A stretch of 64,000 bases of DNA, from positions 1,374,332-1,438,331 of the forward strand of contig JACMZG010001914.1 in the NCBI GenBank assembly GCA_018340805.1, written 5' to 3'. Made by a program: the position numbers and the translations under genes. Under the pieces are notes generated by a model. The model made no database searches. It was given only the letters and a program-made list of their open reading frames with translations, and had not been told where the DNA came from. This DNA comes from Microvelia longipes (lineage: Eukaryota; Arthropoda; Insecta; Hemiptera; Veliidae). The stretch's first letter is position 1. Each line of letters begins with the position of its first letter. Of the stretch, positions 46,608-63,280 are shown one piece after another.

Positions 46608-46646
46608 TATATACTATATATAATAATATATATATATATATATATA

Positions 46647-46717
<71 letters not shown>

Positions 46718-49700
46718 GCAAAAATTATTTTTTTCGTCATTAGGGACCTCTGAAACAGATTTGTTCGTGGTCCGAGGTTCGAATTCCCCATGACGCCTAT
46801 CCCATTAGGCGAATTTCCAAAGGAAATTCGCTAAAAACAAAAGCTTTGTTTAAAAAATGGCATTAATGGGAAACTAAATGAATATATAAAGAATTAAAAT
46901 CCAAATATATTGGTAATAAATTTAATAAAAAGATGAAGTATGATATATCATGCAAGTAACTAAAGGATAATGTTCAGCAATATAACATACCTGCCAGCCA
47001 AAGCCAATCATTGACAGATCTGAGTGTATCTATAGCAGTATGATAATGAGTGAGTGCATCCGTGTGAAGACCTGACTGTAGGCAAAGATCCCCTAACTGC
47101 TTAGCCATCCTCCCCAGACACCTCTTCTTGTTGCTACGAGACTCCATGTCGATTCCGACAAAATCTTTCTTCTCAAACGGAGCAACTAGTAAACTAACTC
47201 TTTCTATCTGTAACACAAATATCAGAAAATTTTGATTAAATCTACACATAAAGAAGTCAAACAAAATCTTGTCAGGCTGTGCAAGCAGGGTACACCCTGT
47301 TATATAAATGCAGGTTATGTTACAACTAGCCTTCTCATACCTGCTTCAGATCACCTAATAATGTGATAATTTTTAAAAACCTAGTTTTAATTATACTTTG
47401 TCTAATATAACATGTTAATATTGTCATATTAGACAAAGTGTAATTAAAACAAGTTTTTTTTAATTACAGTGTATTTAATATATAAAATATGAAATTATCA
47501 CAAAATCTCGGTCGAAACAAAAAACTTTTTATACAATAGGAGGTAAGATAATACCATCAAGTAAAGTTTTTATCAGCACACATGATTCCTTGCCAATGGT
47601 TTCCCATTCATGTACTGACCTCACTATATGCTGCATAAGGCTGGTGATCCAGCAAAACCCACAGATATTGCCACTATATTGAAATAAACTTTGAATACTT
47701 TTTAACACATGCAAACACACATACCAAATCTAAACTCTATTTGATGTTTTTTTTTATTTTTAACAAAAGTAAACAGCATTTGTCTTTCCACAACGATATA
47801 ATTACATATACAAAGCCAGCTTTCGACCATAACGATCATCATCAGTGCCGGTGAGATGAGTCTAATTCTTCCTTGCCGGTTTCTTAGGCCACCGCTTGTA
47901 GCAGACTCAAGTCTTAGTCTTCAAGCGGTGGCCTAAGAAACCGGCAAGGAAGAATTAGACTCATCTCACCGGCACTGATGATGATCGTTATGGTCGAAAG
48001 CTGGCTTGTATATGTAATTAATCGTTGTGGAAAGACAAATGCTGATTTACTTTTATTAGAATATTCCACATCTCAATAATTTCGATTTATTTTAACAATT
48101 TTTAAAAATAAATACAAGTCATTCAAGAATAGTTGAACTACTGCTCATAATGAAATAAAAATTGACCATTTTTTCTTGTTTTTGGCTATAAGCCTGGCAA
48201 ATTTCAAATAGTTGGTACGTTAATTTCAAATAGATCCTTAAAACTTTTTTTGTTTTATAAATTTAAGGAATTTTTGTTAAATTATTCACAATCATAAAAA
48301 AATTCTGGATAGCACAACTATGGCACTAAAGTTTCGACTTTCTTAAAATGACAATAAAAAAAAATAATTACCTTTTCTCGACTTCTCTCTTGTCTTTTAG
48401 ATTCGAGAACCCAAAATAAAGACAAAATAAACTCAGATAAGCATTTCTCAAGACCTGCATTTTCATCCGTATCACTTGAATAGTAGAGTGCCCGACTCTT
48501 GAACTCAGATGGAGGAGTTAAAGTTCTTTCTTCTGGTTCAGGTGACAAACCAAATATGAGGGACCTCGAGTCGTACAGGGTTGAGCCGTACTGCACTTTT
48601 AACTTCTCATGTCCCAGACAAATCTCATTCAGTTCATTCTGATTACAACATTTACCTGAAAATAAATATTTATTTATTTCCAAAACAAAAATATTTATTC
48701 CTGTTAGAAATACATAAAAGAGGTTTCTAGAATCTATTAAGGCCTCATTAATTCATAAGACATCCATCAGGAATTCTTAAGGCCTCCTTAAGGGGGTTGT
48801 TAAGGAGCAGGTTTGGTTCAGTCCGTTTCTTCCACTCCCACCTAATAAATAATCTCATAAGAGTCAATTTTTGTTACTTTATGCGGCTAACACTGTTTTA
48901 GGACCAACCATACTAGAAATGCTTTGCACCAAGAACTCATGTCAGAAAATTACATCAAATAAATATATTTAATTACAGACTTTCTTTGATTGCTAGAGTA
49001 AATAGGGAAACATTCATGTGTTATTAATGCATAAAAAAGGGCTCGCTTCGTTCGCTTGATTCTGTTTATTAGTCACTAACTATAGAAAATCATACCTCGA
49101 TTTGCTCGCTGCATTACATACATTTCTAACTTAACAAAATAAAAAGGTGCTCACTTCACTCACTCCATTGCATATGTTTATAATTTTACATTTTAAAAAG
49201 GTTTACCATTTTTGCCCACATTTTTTAAATTTTGGGCATGTCACATATATTTTATTTTTTTTACTCTTTAAGAGCTGTTAAACAATATACAACACAATTT
49301 TTTTCATTTAGTCCACCATATTGGTCGCCATTTTGAAAACATTAGTTGGAATATAACCAAAAACTATACAGGTCTGACACATAGTTAATTCTACATGTAT
49401 ACAAAGTTTCATCAAAATCAGTCCATTTATACAGCAGTTCGTAGAACAAATCGCGACACGTAGAAACAAACGCGCTGTCTCAATCTTTAAAATGTAAAAA
49501 CTCACTGACGTTTGTTTAATAAAGTTCTACACATTTATGTAAAACCAAGCAAACTGCTTGGCTCAGCAGTATCATTTGATTAAAACATGCTATTTCCATA
49601 TTTTTATTTAAATATGAGAATAAAAGGATAAAACTCACCAACAGTGATAAGACCGAGTAGTCTCCTATGAGTTTGAAAATCACCCCACTCATTGTTACCA

Positions 49701-50351
49701 ACAGTATAATCCTTAATATACCTAATAAATATTTCTCTGGTTACACCTGAGCTATCTGTGACTTTCTCTGTGTTGATTTTGCAAATACGGTCAAATATTT
49801 TATTGAACCCTTTCCAGCTCAACTCTTCACCTGAAAAACATTCAAAACATCCCAAGTTTTTAGCGGTACAATTATGCATAGGGTAGGTTGAAATATATTT
49901 AAGAGAATAAGCAGGACCAGTAGTAAGTACTCAAACAGATTGACAAGATGCAGCCAGACTAACAGTGACTGATATAAAGCTTTACAGTAAGCATCCCACC
50001 CACCCCCTACCTTTAAAGCTTAAAACCCTTTCGTTTAATACCTCCGTATAAAACTACGAAGAGTAAAAAATACACTCTGCACAACAGCCTTTAAAATCCC
50101 AAGTAAATAATTTGTGTAGACGGAGATTTAAGTTTGGACTTTTCGTAGATTTTATATTAAATCCAATAAACAAGACACATGTACTTGCAGTTAGTTATGT
50201 CGTATCACCAGGTGTATTTAGAGTAATTAAGATGTGATAAACCCCTCTTATCAGAGTGGAACAGTAAATTGAGTGCTATACCTATATGTTTAACTAAAAC
50301 CAGTATAGATGAATGATGTAGAGCGGTTTGATCATAATCAGGCAGAGACAT
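27624..50351 (-). CDS. TRAPPC9: TRAPPC9 (TRAPP II subunit, brunelleschi/Trs120 orthologue)
   Basis: Subunit of the TRAPP II tethering and Rab-exchange complex at the Golgi and recycling endosomes (family knowledge). Twenty-two exons join in phase, from 5' to 3': 50351-50282, 49830-49639, 48655-48372, 47207-46991, 45044-44930, 44303-44174, 43596-43456, 42954-42756, 41793-41678, 40897-40603, 40183-40098, 39791-39665, 37039-36927, 36411-36287, 35312-35095, 34310-34184, 33582-33513, 32344-32202, 31290-31134, 29801-29609, 28682-28441, 27794-27624. They total 3531 nt, or 1176 residues plus a stop, close to the vertebrate length. Diagnostic stretches are NNEWGDFQTHRRLLGLIT (exon 2), YGSTLYDSRSLIFGL (exon 3), FEKKDFVGIDMESRSNKKRC (exon 4), NAGVIETECCFKAARV (exon 7) and RYSGGPGLASGYCR (exon 18). 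The start MSLPDYDQTAL matches the family start; an in-frame ATG 75 nt upstream is less likely. Introns carry a LINE remnant, foldbacks, minisatellites and (TA)n. Confidence 0.95.
28738..28953 (-). other. Unassigned short open frame in a TRAPPC9 intron
   Basis: An open minus-strand frame of 71 codons (contains LFKERYLSGFSSLAKKILE) has fairly balanced, protein-like composition. It does not splice in phase with its neighbours and matches no part of TRAPPC9. It could be a decayed retrocopy or transposase fragment. Function unknown. Confidence 0.2.
31455..31585. repeat. 26-bp minisatellite (5 copies)
   Basis: Units 'tagaagctttaattggctc' plus 'racaaaa' lie in the TRAPPC9 intron between the exons at 31290 and 32202. 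Copies differ mainly by A/G at one position. Confidence 0.9.
33778..33891. mobile_element. Compact MITE, same family as 23937-24781
   Basis: A 114-bp element made almost entirely of two inverted ends: ctataatacgacacacggtt then aaaatcaattgacagc, and tatcaattgattttagttgt then gtgtcgtgctatag. Lies in the TRAPPC9 intron between exons 17 and 16. Confidence 0.85.
36497..36886. mobile_element. MITE-like TIR element, about 390 bp
   Basis: Terminal inverted repeats ctatcgtttagtttaaaaat and its inverse, with a second inner pair of related motifs (aaaaaatccctac and gcagggattttttt). No coding sequence. Lies between TRAPPC9 exons 14 and 13. Confidence 0.7.
37660..39312 (+). mobile_element. Decayed non-LTR retrotransposon (jockey/CR1-like reverse transcriptase), 5' truncated
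   Basis: Lies antisense in TRAPPC9 intron 12. An open frame at 37764-38708 encodes the fingers and palm of a reverse transcriptase: SSYRPISLTPVFSKILEKII, QYGYRVGRSTVEAV, ITCIDLSKVFDTLPHDI, GQGSVLGPFAFLIDVNDL, and FVDD in place of the usual FADD. A stop and frameshift near 38700-38730 separate a second frame, 38727-39041 (LVYGIILWG). A third stretch after 39041 encodes the typical end, LYNKLPDEVKCL...NPFYSLNEY. The 3' end is a short A/T-simple tail (aaatttatttattcatttat). A 31-33-bp direct duplication (ctggtgctaatggtattatt...) marks the 5' side at 37660-37722. Non-functional copy; clade not resolved. Confidence 0.85.
42092..42262. repeat. About 170-bp direct repeat, copy 1 (pairs with 43226-43395)
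   Basis: Shares tgctcgagcgagcataaata, 'gttacatag...agacatcat', 'aacccactcag' and tatcaatcatggctagaaaa with the second copy. The two flank TRAPPC9 exon 8 (42954-42756) in direct orientation. Confidence 0.7.
43014..43210. repeat. 21-bp minisatellite (about 9 copies)
   Basis: Units of the type gttgaattatgatatttcat plus a or g in the TRAPPC9 intron upstream of exon 8. Confidence 0.92.
43226..43395. repeat. About 170-bp direct repeat, copy 2 (pairs with 42092-42262)
   Basis: Contains tgcttgagcaaacataaata, 'gttacatagtaagacatcat', 'aacccactcagga' and tatcaatcttggctagaaaa, in the same order as copy 1. Confidence 0.7.
43667..43820. repeat. 19-bp minisatellite (8 copies)
   Basis: Units of the type gtcatatcgccaagtccct, starting about 70 bases from TRAPPC9 exon 7. 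Confidence 0.92.
45421..46024. mobile_element. Large nested foldback A with A-box-like ends
   Basis: The inner palindrome 45421-45929 has about 190-bp arms: attctggcgcagtggtccgc ... ccaaaggaaatgcg, and its inverse complement. They surround an asymmetric centre of about 117 bp. On the right an outer layer (45930-46024) ends with another inverted head, ccaccgcgccagaatt. The same inner and outer layers occur at 63281-63932. Lies in TRAPPC9 intron 4. No coding capacity. Confidence 0.8.
46040..46170 (-). mobile_element. tRNA-derived SINE-like unit (A box and B box)
   Basis: On the minus strand TGGCGCGGTGG (46163-46153) fits the RNA polymerase III A box and GGTTCAAATCC (46097-46087) fits the B box. 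The start-to-start spacing is 66 bases, as in a tRNA with a long variable arm. A T-rich stretch follows. A weaker B box (GGTTCACATCC) lies in a neighbouring unit at about 46235. Confidence 0.6.
46257..46476. repeat. Imperfect direct repeat, about 153-bp spacing
   Basis: 'gagtggtcgtatttactccg' with 'ttcaactcagaggc' at about 46257-46305 recurs as 'gagtggtcgtatcgacttcg' with 'ttcgattcagcgtc' at about 46409-46455. Confidence 0.5.
46548..46712. repeat. (TA)n microsatellite
   Basis: About 165 bp of nearly pure TA in TRAPPC9 intron 4, next to the SINE/foldback cluster. Confidence 0.95.
47385..47452. repeat. Hairpin with about 35-bp arms
   Basis: aaaacctagttttaattata then ctttgtctaatata is mirrored by tatta then gacaaagtgtaattaaaaca, with a short loop. 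Lies in a TRAPPC9 intron. Confidence 0.75.
47765..48054. mobile_element. Near-perfect foldback with hammerhead-like cores
   Basis: Arms of about 130 bp (47765-47895 and 47926-48054) surround a loop of about 30 bp. Each arm holds CTGATGA, a stem-loop, then GAAAGC: plus strand 47975-47999 (stem GATC/GGTC) and minus strand 47845-47821. Same architecture as 25382-26369. Lies in TRAPPC9 intron 3. Confidence 0.72.
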
Positions 50352-51019
50352 GTTGGGATCTTGAATTGGGCTCGATAGAATGACACTGACTGCCGGTCTC
50401 ATTGAGGACTTTATAATACTTAACAACTAAAGTCAAAATATAGATCAGAGATCAGTTCACTTCTCCAAACATGGACGTCTTCAAGCTGACAATAGTCACA
50501 TCAATGAAATCAAACATCCTTACACATTTTACATCAACACCATTCAATTAACAATTAATTATAAATTAAAGAAAAAAGAATAAAAGATAATTTCTTCTAC
50601 ATTCCACTTGAGCTCCACTGCCCTAAAACCAAAACATGCATCAGTGCGTCGAAATTCTCTTTGATCAACAACAAAACTGATAAAAACCAGCTTCATTTGC
50701 ATGTATTGCAGGTCAATTTATAAAATTTAACCATTGCATCGATACATTTGTTTTACGAGTGGAGTTTCAAAATAGTTTTAAATTGGAGTTAAAAATATCT
50801 TGAACTGCTTATTAAAATAATTTAATTTTTAATTAAATTGGTGCAGAATTCGGTATAAAGGTGTCGCCTAGCCAGCATTATATTCTATATATATAAACCT
50901 GGGTTTATGAGATGGAGGAGGTTTCAAGATTATCGTGCTGCTTTCAAGTTAGGTTATTACTTGATTAGTATTCGTGTACCCCGGTCTATGTAGTTCTATT
51001 AATTAAATATTTCTTGACA
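50352..51019. promoter_or_regulatory. Shared divergent promoter region, TRAPPC9 / TIMMDC1
   Basis: The two start codons lie 668 bp apart and point away from each other, with no other gene between, so both promoters and 5' UTRs should be here. I see no clear TATA or initiator that fixes a start site. Confidence 0.6.
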
Positions 51020-51518
51020 ATGTACAGAGCAGCGGCGAGGAGGACGTTGTGGTGCGCCACTGCGGTCATTCCGCAGCCAGACACAACTGAAACCCAGTCT
51101 GACAGGTGGCAGAGGGTTAAGAATGTATTTTATATTGAGTAAGTCAGAACCATAGTATATAGGACATAGAAATGCGGTTAAAGCCGCGGCACTGAGGAAC
51201 CCAGCTTTAACGGACAGTCATTATTTTAGGTTCAACCCAGGGTCAATGATGAAATATTGCTTCACCTAAAGGTGAATGTGTTGTATCCCCATCTACAGAA
51301 GTTGGAATACTATGGGGTCGAAAGTTTAACCAAGTGCTAAATCACCTTTTACAAGAGGTGATATACTTTAGGTTTGAGAGTTAAACTCTGGGTTAAACAC
51401 CTACACAGCGTTACCAGTGCTTTTTAGCAAAAGAAAAATGAAGATAAGGTCTGGAGTAGGGTAGTGGTTTTAAAGGAGGGGACTTTCGGTCAAGATATTA
51501 TATATATATATATAATAT

Positions 51519-51553
<35 letters not shown>

Positions 51554-51558
51554 ATATA

Positions 51559-51649
<91 letters not shown>

Positions 51650-51654
51650 ATATA

Positions 51655-51702
<48 letters not shown>

Positions 51703-54700
51703 ATATATATATATATATATATAATATAATATATATATAATATATATATACATATTATATATTATATCACTGATTTACATACATAGATATATGTATGTTT
51801 TGTTGACTCTCACAATGTATGAGGTTTGTTCATCAGATATGATGAATGGTCATTGTAAAAATCAATGACCTTCAAAATTCTCCCTCAGATGATTCGAAAA
51901 GGATCTGGCAAGAAATCATCATAGTTTGCATATTTGGACAATGCAAGCTGTCTACTGACAGCCTTCCAAAACACATTAAGTAATAGAGGAAAACAAGGAT
52001 ATGATCCTGTTGATCTTCAAAGCTTTTGATGCCGAGCAAGAAATGATAATATCTTCTGGGTTATGGTGATGATTACAGTGAGTTTGGTGAGATGACTCCT
52101 CAGCTCAACACCATGATCCAGACCACCATGATGACCGGCCTCTTCGGAGGATTCTATGGAGGCTTTATTGGAGCAAGGGAAGCCTACTTCAGATTCATCG
52201 AGAGAAACGAAGCTACAAAGTTTGCTGATCATTTTGAAGCTAAGGTAATCAGTAGGGCATTGCATATTGAGTTCAACAGCTCGAGCTCAGTCATTGGAGC
52301 TAGCCAACCTCAAGCTCAGTGTTCATGGTGTGATTGCAGTGGTCGAGCAAGGCTTTAGACGAGTTTCGCTAGTGGCTCCCTTATGTGCAATCTAGAACAG
52401 TTAGACCAGGGTTACCGCTCTTGGATATTTTTTTGCAGAACATATTGGCAAACCTGATCTTTATGGGGACTTTCTGAGGAGAAAACATTTTTACCTCTTG
52501 GACACCTTTTACATTTGTCAGAATTGTAAAATGCATTTGGTGTATAATATTCAGTTGTCTTGGGAAAATCATGTAATGTGATAATTTCTGAGAAAGGATT
52601 TCCTCAGATATTATTACATCCTTGCACTCAGTGACTATTGTTCAATTTAATGTTTAAGGTGTCAATGTGAGTTCTTTAAGGATACAGGATGTGAGTTCTC
52701 ACTAAGTGATATAAATTTAAACATAGAATTATACATTTTTTTTGCAGAAAAAGCTTCAAGAAAAGACGACTCTTGGATTTGCCAGAGGTGCTCTAAGGTG
52801 GGCACCAAGGCTAGCCATCTTCGGAGGCTGTTATATGTGAGTGAATAAATATCTAGTTTCACTTTTTAAAGTAAGCTATAAATACAATATTTGCGAGCAA
52901 GTGACGAGATAAAGTCTAATAGGCTTGAGGCCAAGGAGCTCATCCGAACAGTGCAAAAATCAAGTCAATGAATAAGTTTCTGACCCCTTCTTAACTTGTG
53001 ATGTAATCCTGATAAACATTTTATGTTAAGATTATATTATTATTATTGTATGGTTTCTATTAGGTAGACAGACTATTATAAGACTTAAAGTGTAAGGAAT
53101 AGTAGACTTAAATATTGGATTATTGATTCTTGTTTAATAAATCATTTCAATTGGATGGGACAAAATATATTCTTACTCAAATTGTTAGACAAAAATGTTG
53201 AATGAAATGATATGAAAACAAAAATTTTGTGTACTGTGAATAGCTTGTTTACCATTACAAGGGTAAAACAAGATGGCTGCGCCCCTTTGTTCAACTCCCT
53301 GGTGGACATAATGTGAACTACATTTCACGTCTAACAGAAATGACATTTGTTTCCCAACCTGGTTTATATATTTCTTTAGTGAGGGGTGAGAGTGGTTAAA
53401 TCACACCATATTAATAGATTTTACAAGTTGAATACAAATGTACATTTAATGCTTCCTAGCAGTATACCCCCCCCCTCCCCTCCCCATGTACTATGTTATG
53501 ACTTTCTTAGCACCTTAATCATCCATATCAACATTTGAAAACTATGTCTCTTATTTTGTTCAAAATGTTTGTCCTTAAATGTATCAGATCAGAGTATTTT
53601 ATCATTTAAATAATTTGAATATTTTTATAGTGAGAGATGCGTCCATATCGCACTTATCTTTCATAAGCAAATACAAGGTTAGAAAGTAGTAATGAGTAAC
53701 ATTATTGTTTCAGTTCATTTGTGACACTGATAGCTGCGTATAGAGGCAACTCTAGTATATTGGATTACACTGTAGCAGGCTTATTCAGTGGAGCTATCTA
53801 TAGGATTCACATGGGACTTAGAGCTATGATAGCTGCTGGTACATTAGGTATGAGCATAAACATTGGTTTCTTCTAGTAGTATGTATTATATGCAGTGGCA
53901 GTATTTATAACAAAAGCTACAAACACATTCCAAAACAAAGCAGCTGCACACTAACAATGCAGACTTTGTGCTGGGAATTCTATACTCGAGCAACACTGTG
54001 AAATCTAGCTTGATATGACGTGTGTTTTATTCTTCAATATTCTTCTCTTACTTTTTATTGCAGGACAGTGTTGGCTTTTCTATTTTGTTTTGAATGCCAT
54101 TTTCAATTAATCCCTCACCTTTCTTTCTATTTCAATGACATTGTAGCTTTATTACATTTATGGATTAATAACCCAGATATGACTATGGACTTGCTTTGAA
54201 GAGTAAGTGTTTGCGCCAGGGTTTTAAGAAGCTTAATTTGGAAAAGAGTAGTATTATTTAATACATAATATATGGATGGAAGCACAGACTCTCAGTTTGT
54301 ATGAATCATATTTGTTGTAAAGAGATGTTACCACCCTATATTAATACTCAAAGTTGAGGGGATACATCCACCTGAGATGGCTCCCGCTGAGTGGATGCCC
54401 TCATGGGCTAAAATAATATATTTTATTTATTTAAATCAATGGAAACTAAAAATACAAATTTAAATTGTTCAGAACTGAACTTGAATCCACATTATGTTTT
54501 TTGAAGCGAAGTCAATGCATCCATTTATTTGGTCAAAGTTAATAACAAGGCTTCTTGTTAAAACCTCCATATAGTCTAGTTTAGAAAACCACGAGGTCAT
54601 AAGTAGCCATTATCAGTAAAGGCTACAAGTTCAGGGTGTAAGTACTGGTGACTTACATGTATGGATGATATAATAAGTCAAAGTCATTCTGTATCTGACT

Positions 54701-54944
54701 TTGTTGTTGTAAAGGTGGCATGATGGGAATGTTTGCTGGTGGCCTCACCGATCTCTTGTTTAGGATCACAGGGTCATCCCTCGATGATTTGCAGAATTAC
54801 ACGACGCAGGTCACGTCCATCAGAGATCAGCACTTTCACCAAGCTTCTAGTAAATACAACAATCCTGATCGGGAACACTTACTAGACCATCACGATGTTT
54901 TGGTGTACTCTAATGTTCAACCTAAGGTTGAAAACAAATCGTAG
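51020..54944 (+). CDS. TIMMDC1: TIMMDC1-like mitochondrial complex I assembly factor
   Basis: Inner-membrane chaperone of the TIM17/22/23 superfamily that helps build the proximal membrane arm of complex I (family knowledge). Five exons join in phase: 51020-51138, 52079-52244, 52748-52836, 53714-53847, 54715-54944. They total 738 nt, or 245 residues plus a stop. Exon 1 (MYRAAARRTLWC...) is short and Arg/Ala-rich, with SDRWQRVKNVF matching the family's W-x-R-[LV] segment before the first helix. Exon 2 holds the glycine-rich helix TGLFGGFYGGFIGARE. Exon 3 has ARGALRWAPRLAIFGGCY. Exon 4 has the third helix and AGLFSGAIYRIHMGLRAM. Exon 5 has GGMMGMFAGGLTDLLF and a charged tail. The first exon is least certain; no in-frame stop was confirmed just upstream of its ATG. 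Confidence 0.88.
51500..51772. repeat. (TA)n microsatellite, about 270 bp
   Basis: The longest TA tract in the window, in intron 1 of TIMMDC1. The underlying assembly length may be unreliable. Confidence 0.95.
53280..53395. repeat. Single end of the 7153-7955 TIR element family
   Basis: In reverse complement, 'taaagaaatatataaaccag' then 'gaaacaaatgtcatttctgt' and 'agacgtgaaatgtagttcac' parallels 7154-7235 base for base with scattered changes. Lies in TIMMDC1 intron 3. Confidence 0.6.
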
Positions 54945-56634
54945 TTAGTAACACAATATAGATTGTGCCATTTTTGAAATTTGAGATTTTGCTGCAGTAA
55001 TTTGTAATTATGTGGAAGATTAGGGGTTCTAAGACACTGCTAATGCACTGAAGATCTAATTTACCAAGGAAATCCTTGGATTACCAGGGATTTACCAAAA
55101 GTTGTGTTTGGCTAGGCAAGCTAATGGAAATCAAAACTCCATATCCTCTGGGACCTGCTTATCCTACTAAAGTCTCCCTACAGAGAGACTAGATACTTTC
55201 CCACCACTCTACAACTTCTATTGTAGCATGCACTTTACAAACAGTGGGCATTTTAAGTGATGCCACATTAAACCACTTAATCCAACACAGGCAATTAAAC
55301 AATATATGCAATAGATTATAATTAAAACTTATTTTAAATTTACCTAATTTAAGACAAAAGCGTCAATAAATATAATGTAATACTTAAGTGAAATTGTAAT
55401 TATTATGAAAAATTAAACAATGACGACACCAATGTAAAGTTATGTCAACCAGCTACCAAAGGAATGATAAGAGCTGTTGTATCCTTCCACTAAGTATTAG
55501 TCTCTTTAAAAAATAGCCAAGAAGCCTGAGACACCTTACTTTATACCCAGCTGGGGTTCTACATGTCTGGGCATGACGATGTCCTCATAGAAGCAGTGTC
55601 CTGATAGTCTTCTATAACTGGAAAAGATTTGGCTACCAAGCTTTCAAGTGGCTCTCCTCGATCGCTTCCTCAATGAGCACAATAGAAAGTTGTCTCCTAC
55701 TGTTACAGGGACAAACCTTTAAAACTTAATGAGCAAATGGCTATAATTTATTCATAATAAATAAAATATAATTTTACCACGTGTATTTTGTTGACTTGTC
55801 CTAATAATAAACTGTCATATTTTTTTTTGTAAATATTATAAATATATTATTGTGTAAATAGTAACATGTTGTTTATTATTTGTTATATTGTTAGCATATT
55901 TTTTGTTGGTAGTAATTCTGTTCTATTTGTTATCTGTGTGCATACTGAAACAGTAGCATCAGTTGCAATGACACTACAGATTTAGGACAATAGAATGACA
56001 CACGGTTAAAATCAGTTGACAGCATGGGAAAATAATGCGAGGGAGCCAATGAGGTTAGTCCTGGATGTTGAACCATACCCACAACATCATATCAGGCCAA
56101 CAACCAATTTTCATAAAGGCTCAACACTATTTTCCAACGCTGTCAACTGATGTTAACCATGGGTCATATTATAAGGAAAAACAAGTTAAAAATATTTACA
56201 ATTTATTTAATTTAATAATTATTAGGTTTATAGAAACAACATTTTAGGATGAACATCACTAGTTGTACAATGTAAACAAAAACATACATATTTATTTACC
56301 CTTTTTAGTTTAATTAACAAAATATGAAGGTGTTTCTTCCCCCCCCCCCTCACACTAGATTTTTAGCTGATTTAACTTGAACCAAGGAACCTTAGTTAGG
56401 TTGGTAAACACAAACTTGTAAATATTTCCAGCTCTGATAAGAATTCAAGACACCACCTCTCCTAATTTTAATGATAAACACTTTATGAAAAAAAATCACT
56501 AAGAAAATACGAGCTCTGTTATTGGTACATAAGTTATGTAGCAAGTCTACTAATTTGAAATTGACCAATCACAGTATTTATGCTTCTTCCACTCGCCAAT
56601 TAATTGGGGTAAACCCTATATCTGTGGTATTAAG
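54945..56634. other. Convergent 3' region, TIMMDC1 / DDX23
   Basis: No gene seen. It should contain both 3' UTRs; AATAAA-type signals occur for the plus strand near 55367 and 55805. Holds one MITE copy (55990-56173) and a C9-10 run at about 56340. Confidence 0.5.
55990..56173. mobile_element. MITE, third copy of the 23937-24781 family
   Basis: The left end tagaatgacacacggttaaa then atcagttgacagc and the inverse right end cgctgtcaactgatgttaac are more diverged than the other copies. The left subterminal sequence gggaaaataatgcgagggag is identical to that of 33778-33891. Confidence 0.75.
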
Positions 56635-62500
<5,866 letters not shown>

Positions 62501-62792
62501 CTGAAACAAAATAATAACAAAACTTTTCAATCATACTAAGACCAGGAGGTAAGAACAACAGAGTCTGTAGAACAAGGGTTAATAATAGCAAGCAAGACAC
62601 AGGTTAACAGGTCATTTAACACTTCATGGCGTTAAATACTGCAATAGGTAGAACTTTTCACAGACATAATGATGGTCGCTAGAGATTTTTAAAGCAGGTG
62701 AACTGTTTCATAGTTTATTACATAGACATGTTTTTATTATAAAGACACATTAAAGCTTTACGTTAAGTATGTTACGATGAATACCTATTCCC
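62501..62792. other. DDX23 intron sequence, no upstream exon found
   Basis: The helicase Q-motif exon should lie further 5' of this gene, but no matching frame is visible here or through 64000. Confidence 0.4.
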
Positions 62793-63207
62793 CACTTCAA
62801 ATTTGTTTAGAGCAGCTCCTTTGCTTACACTTCCCCTCTTCAAATTTGTTTAGAGCAGCTCCTTTGCTTACACTTCCCCTCTTCAAATTTGTTTAGAGCA
62901 GCTCCTTTGCTTACACTTCCCCTCTTCAAATTTGTTAGAGCAGCTCCTTTGCTTACACCTTCCCCTTCAAATTTGTTAGAGCAGCTCCTTTGCTTACACC
63001 TCTTCAAATTTGTTTAGAGCAGCTCCTTTGCTTACACTTCCCTCTTCAAATTTTTAGAGCAGCTTACACTTCCCCCTTCAAATTTGTTTAGAGCAGCTCC
63101 TTTGCTTACACTTCCCTCTTCAATTGTTTAAGCAGCTCCTTTGCTACACTTCCCCTCTTCAAATTTGTTTAGAGCAGCACCTTTGCTTACACTTCCCCTC
63201 TTCAAAT
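62793..63207. repeat. 43-bp minisatellite (about 9-10 copies)
   Basis: Units of 'cttcaaatttgtttagagca' plus 'gctcctttgcttacacttcccct', several shortened by deletions. Lies in the DDX23 intron at the right of the window. Confidence 0.92.
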
Positions 63208-63280
63208 AACCTCTTAAAAACTTTATTGAGTGGTTATTTGTCTCCAATAACTTAAATTAGAGACTGACCAAGAAATGAAA

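Noticed and set aside
46400..46700. Open frames of 70-130 codons on both strands made of Tyr/Ile repeats
   Set aside because: Translations of (TA)n microsatellite, also seen at 5.4 and 22.9 kb.
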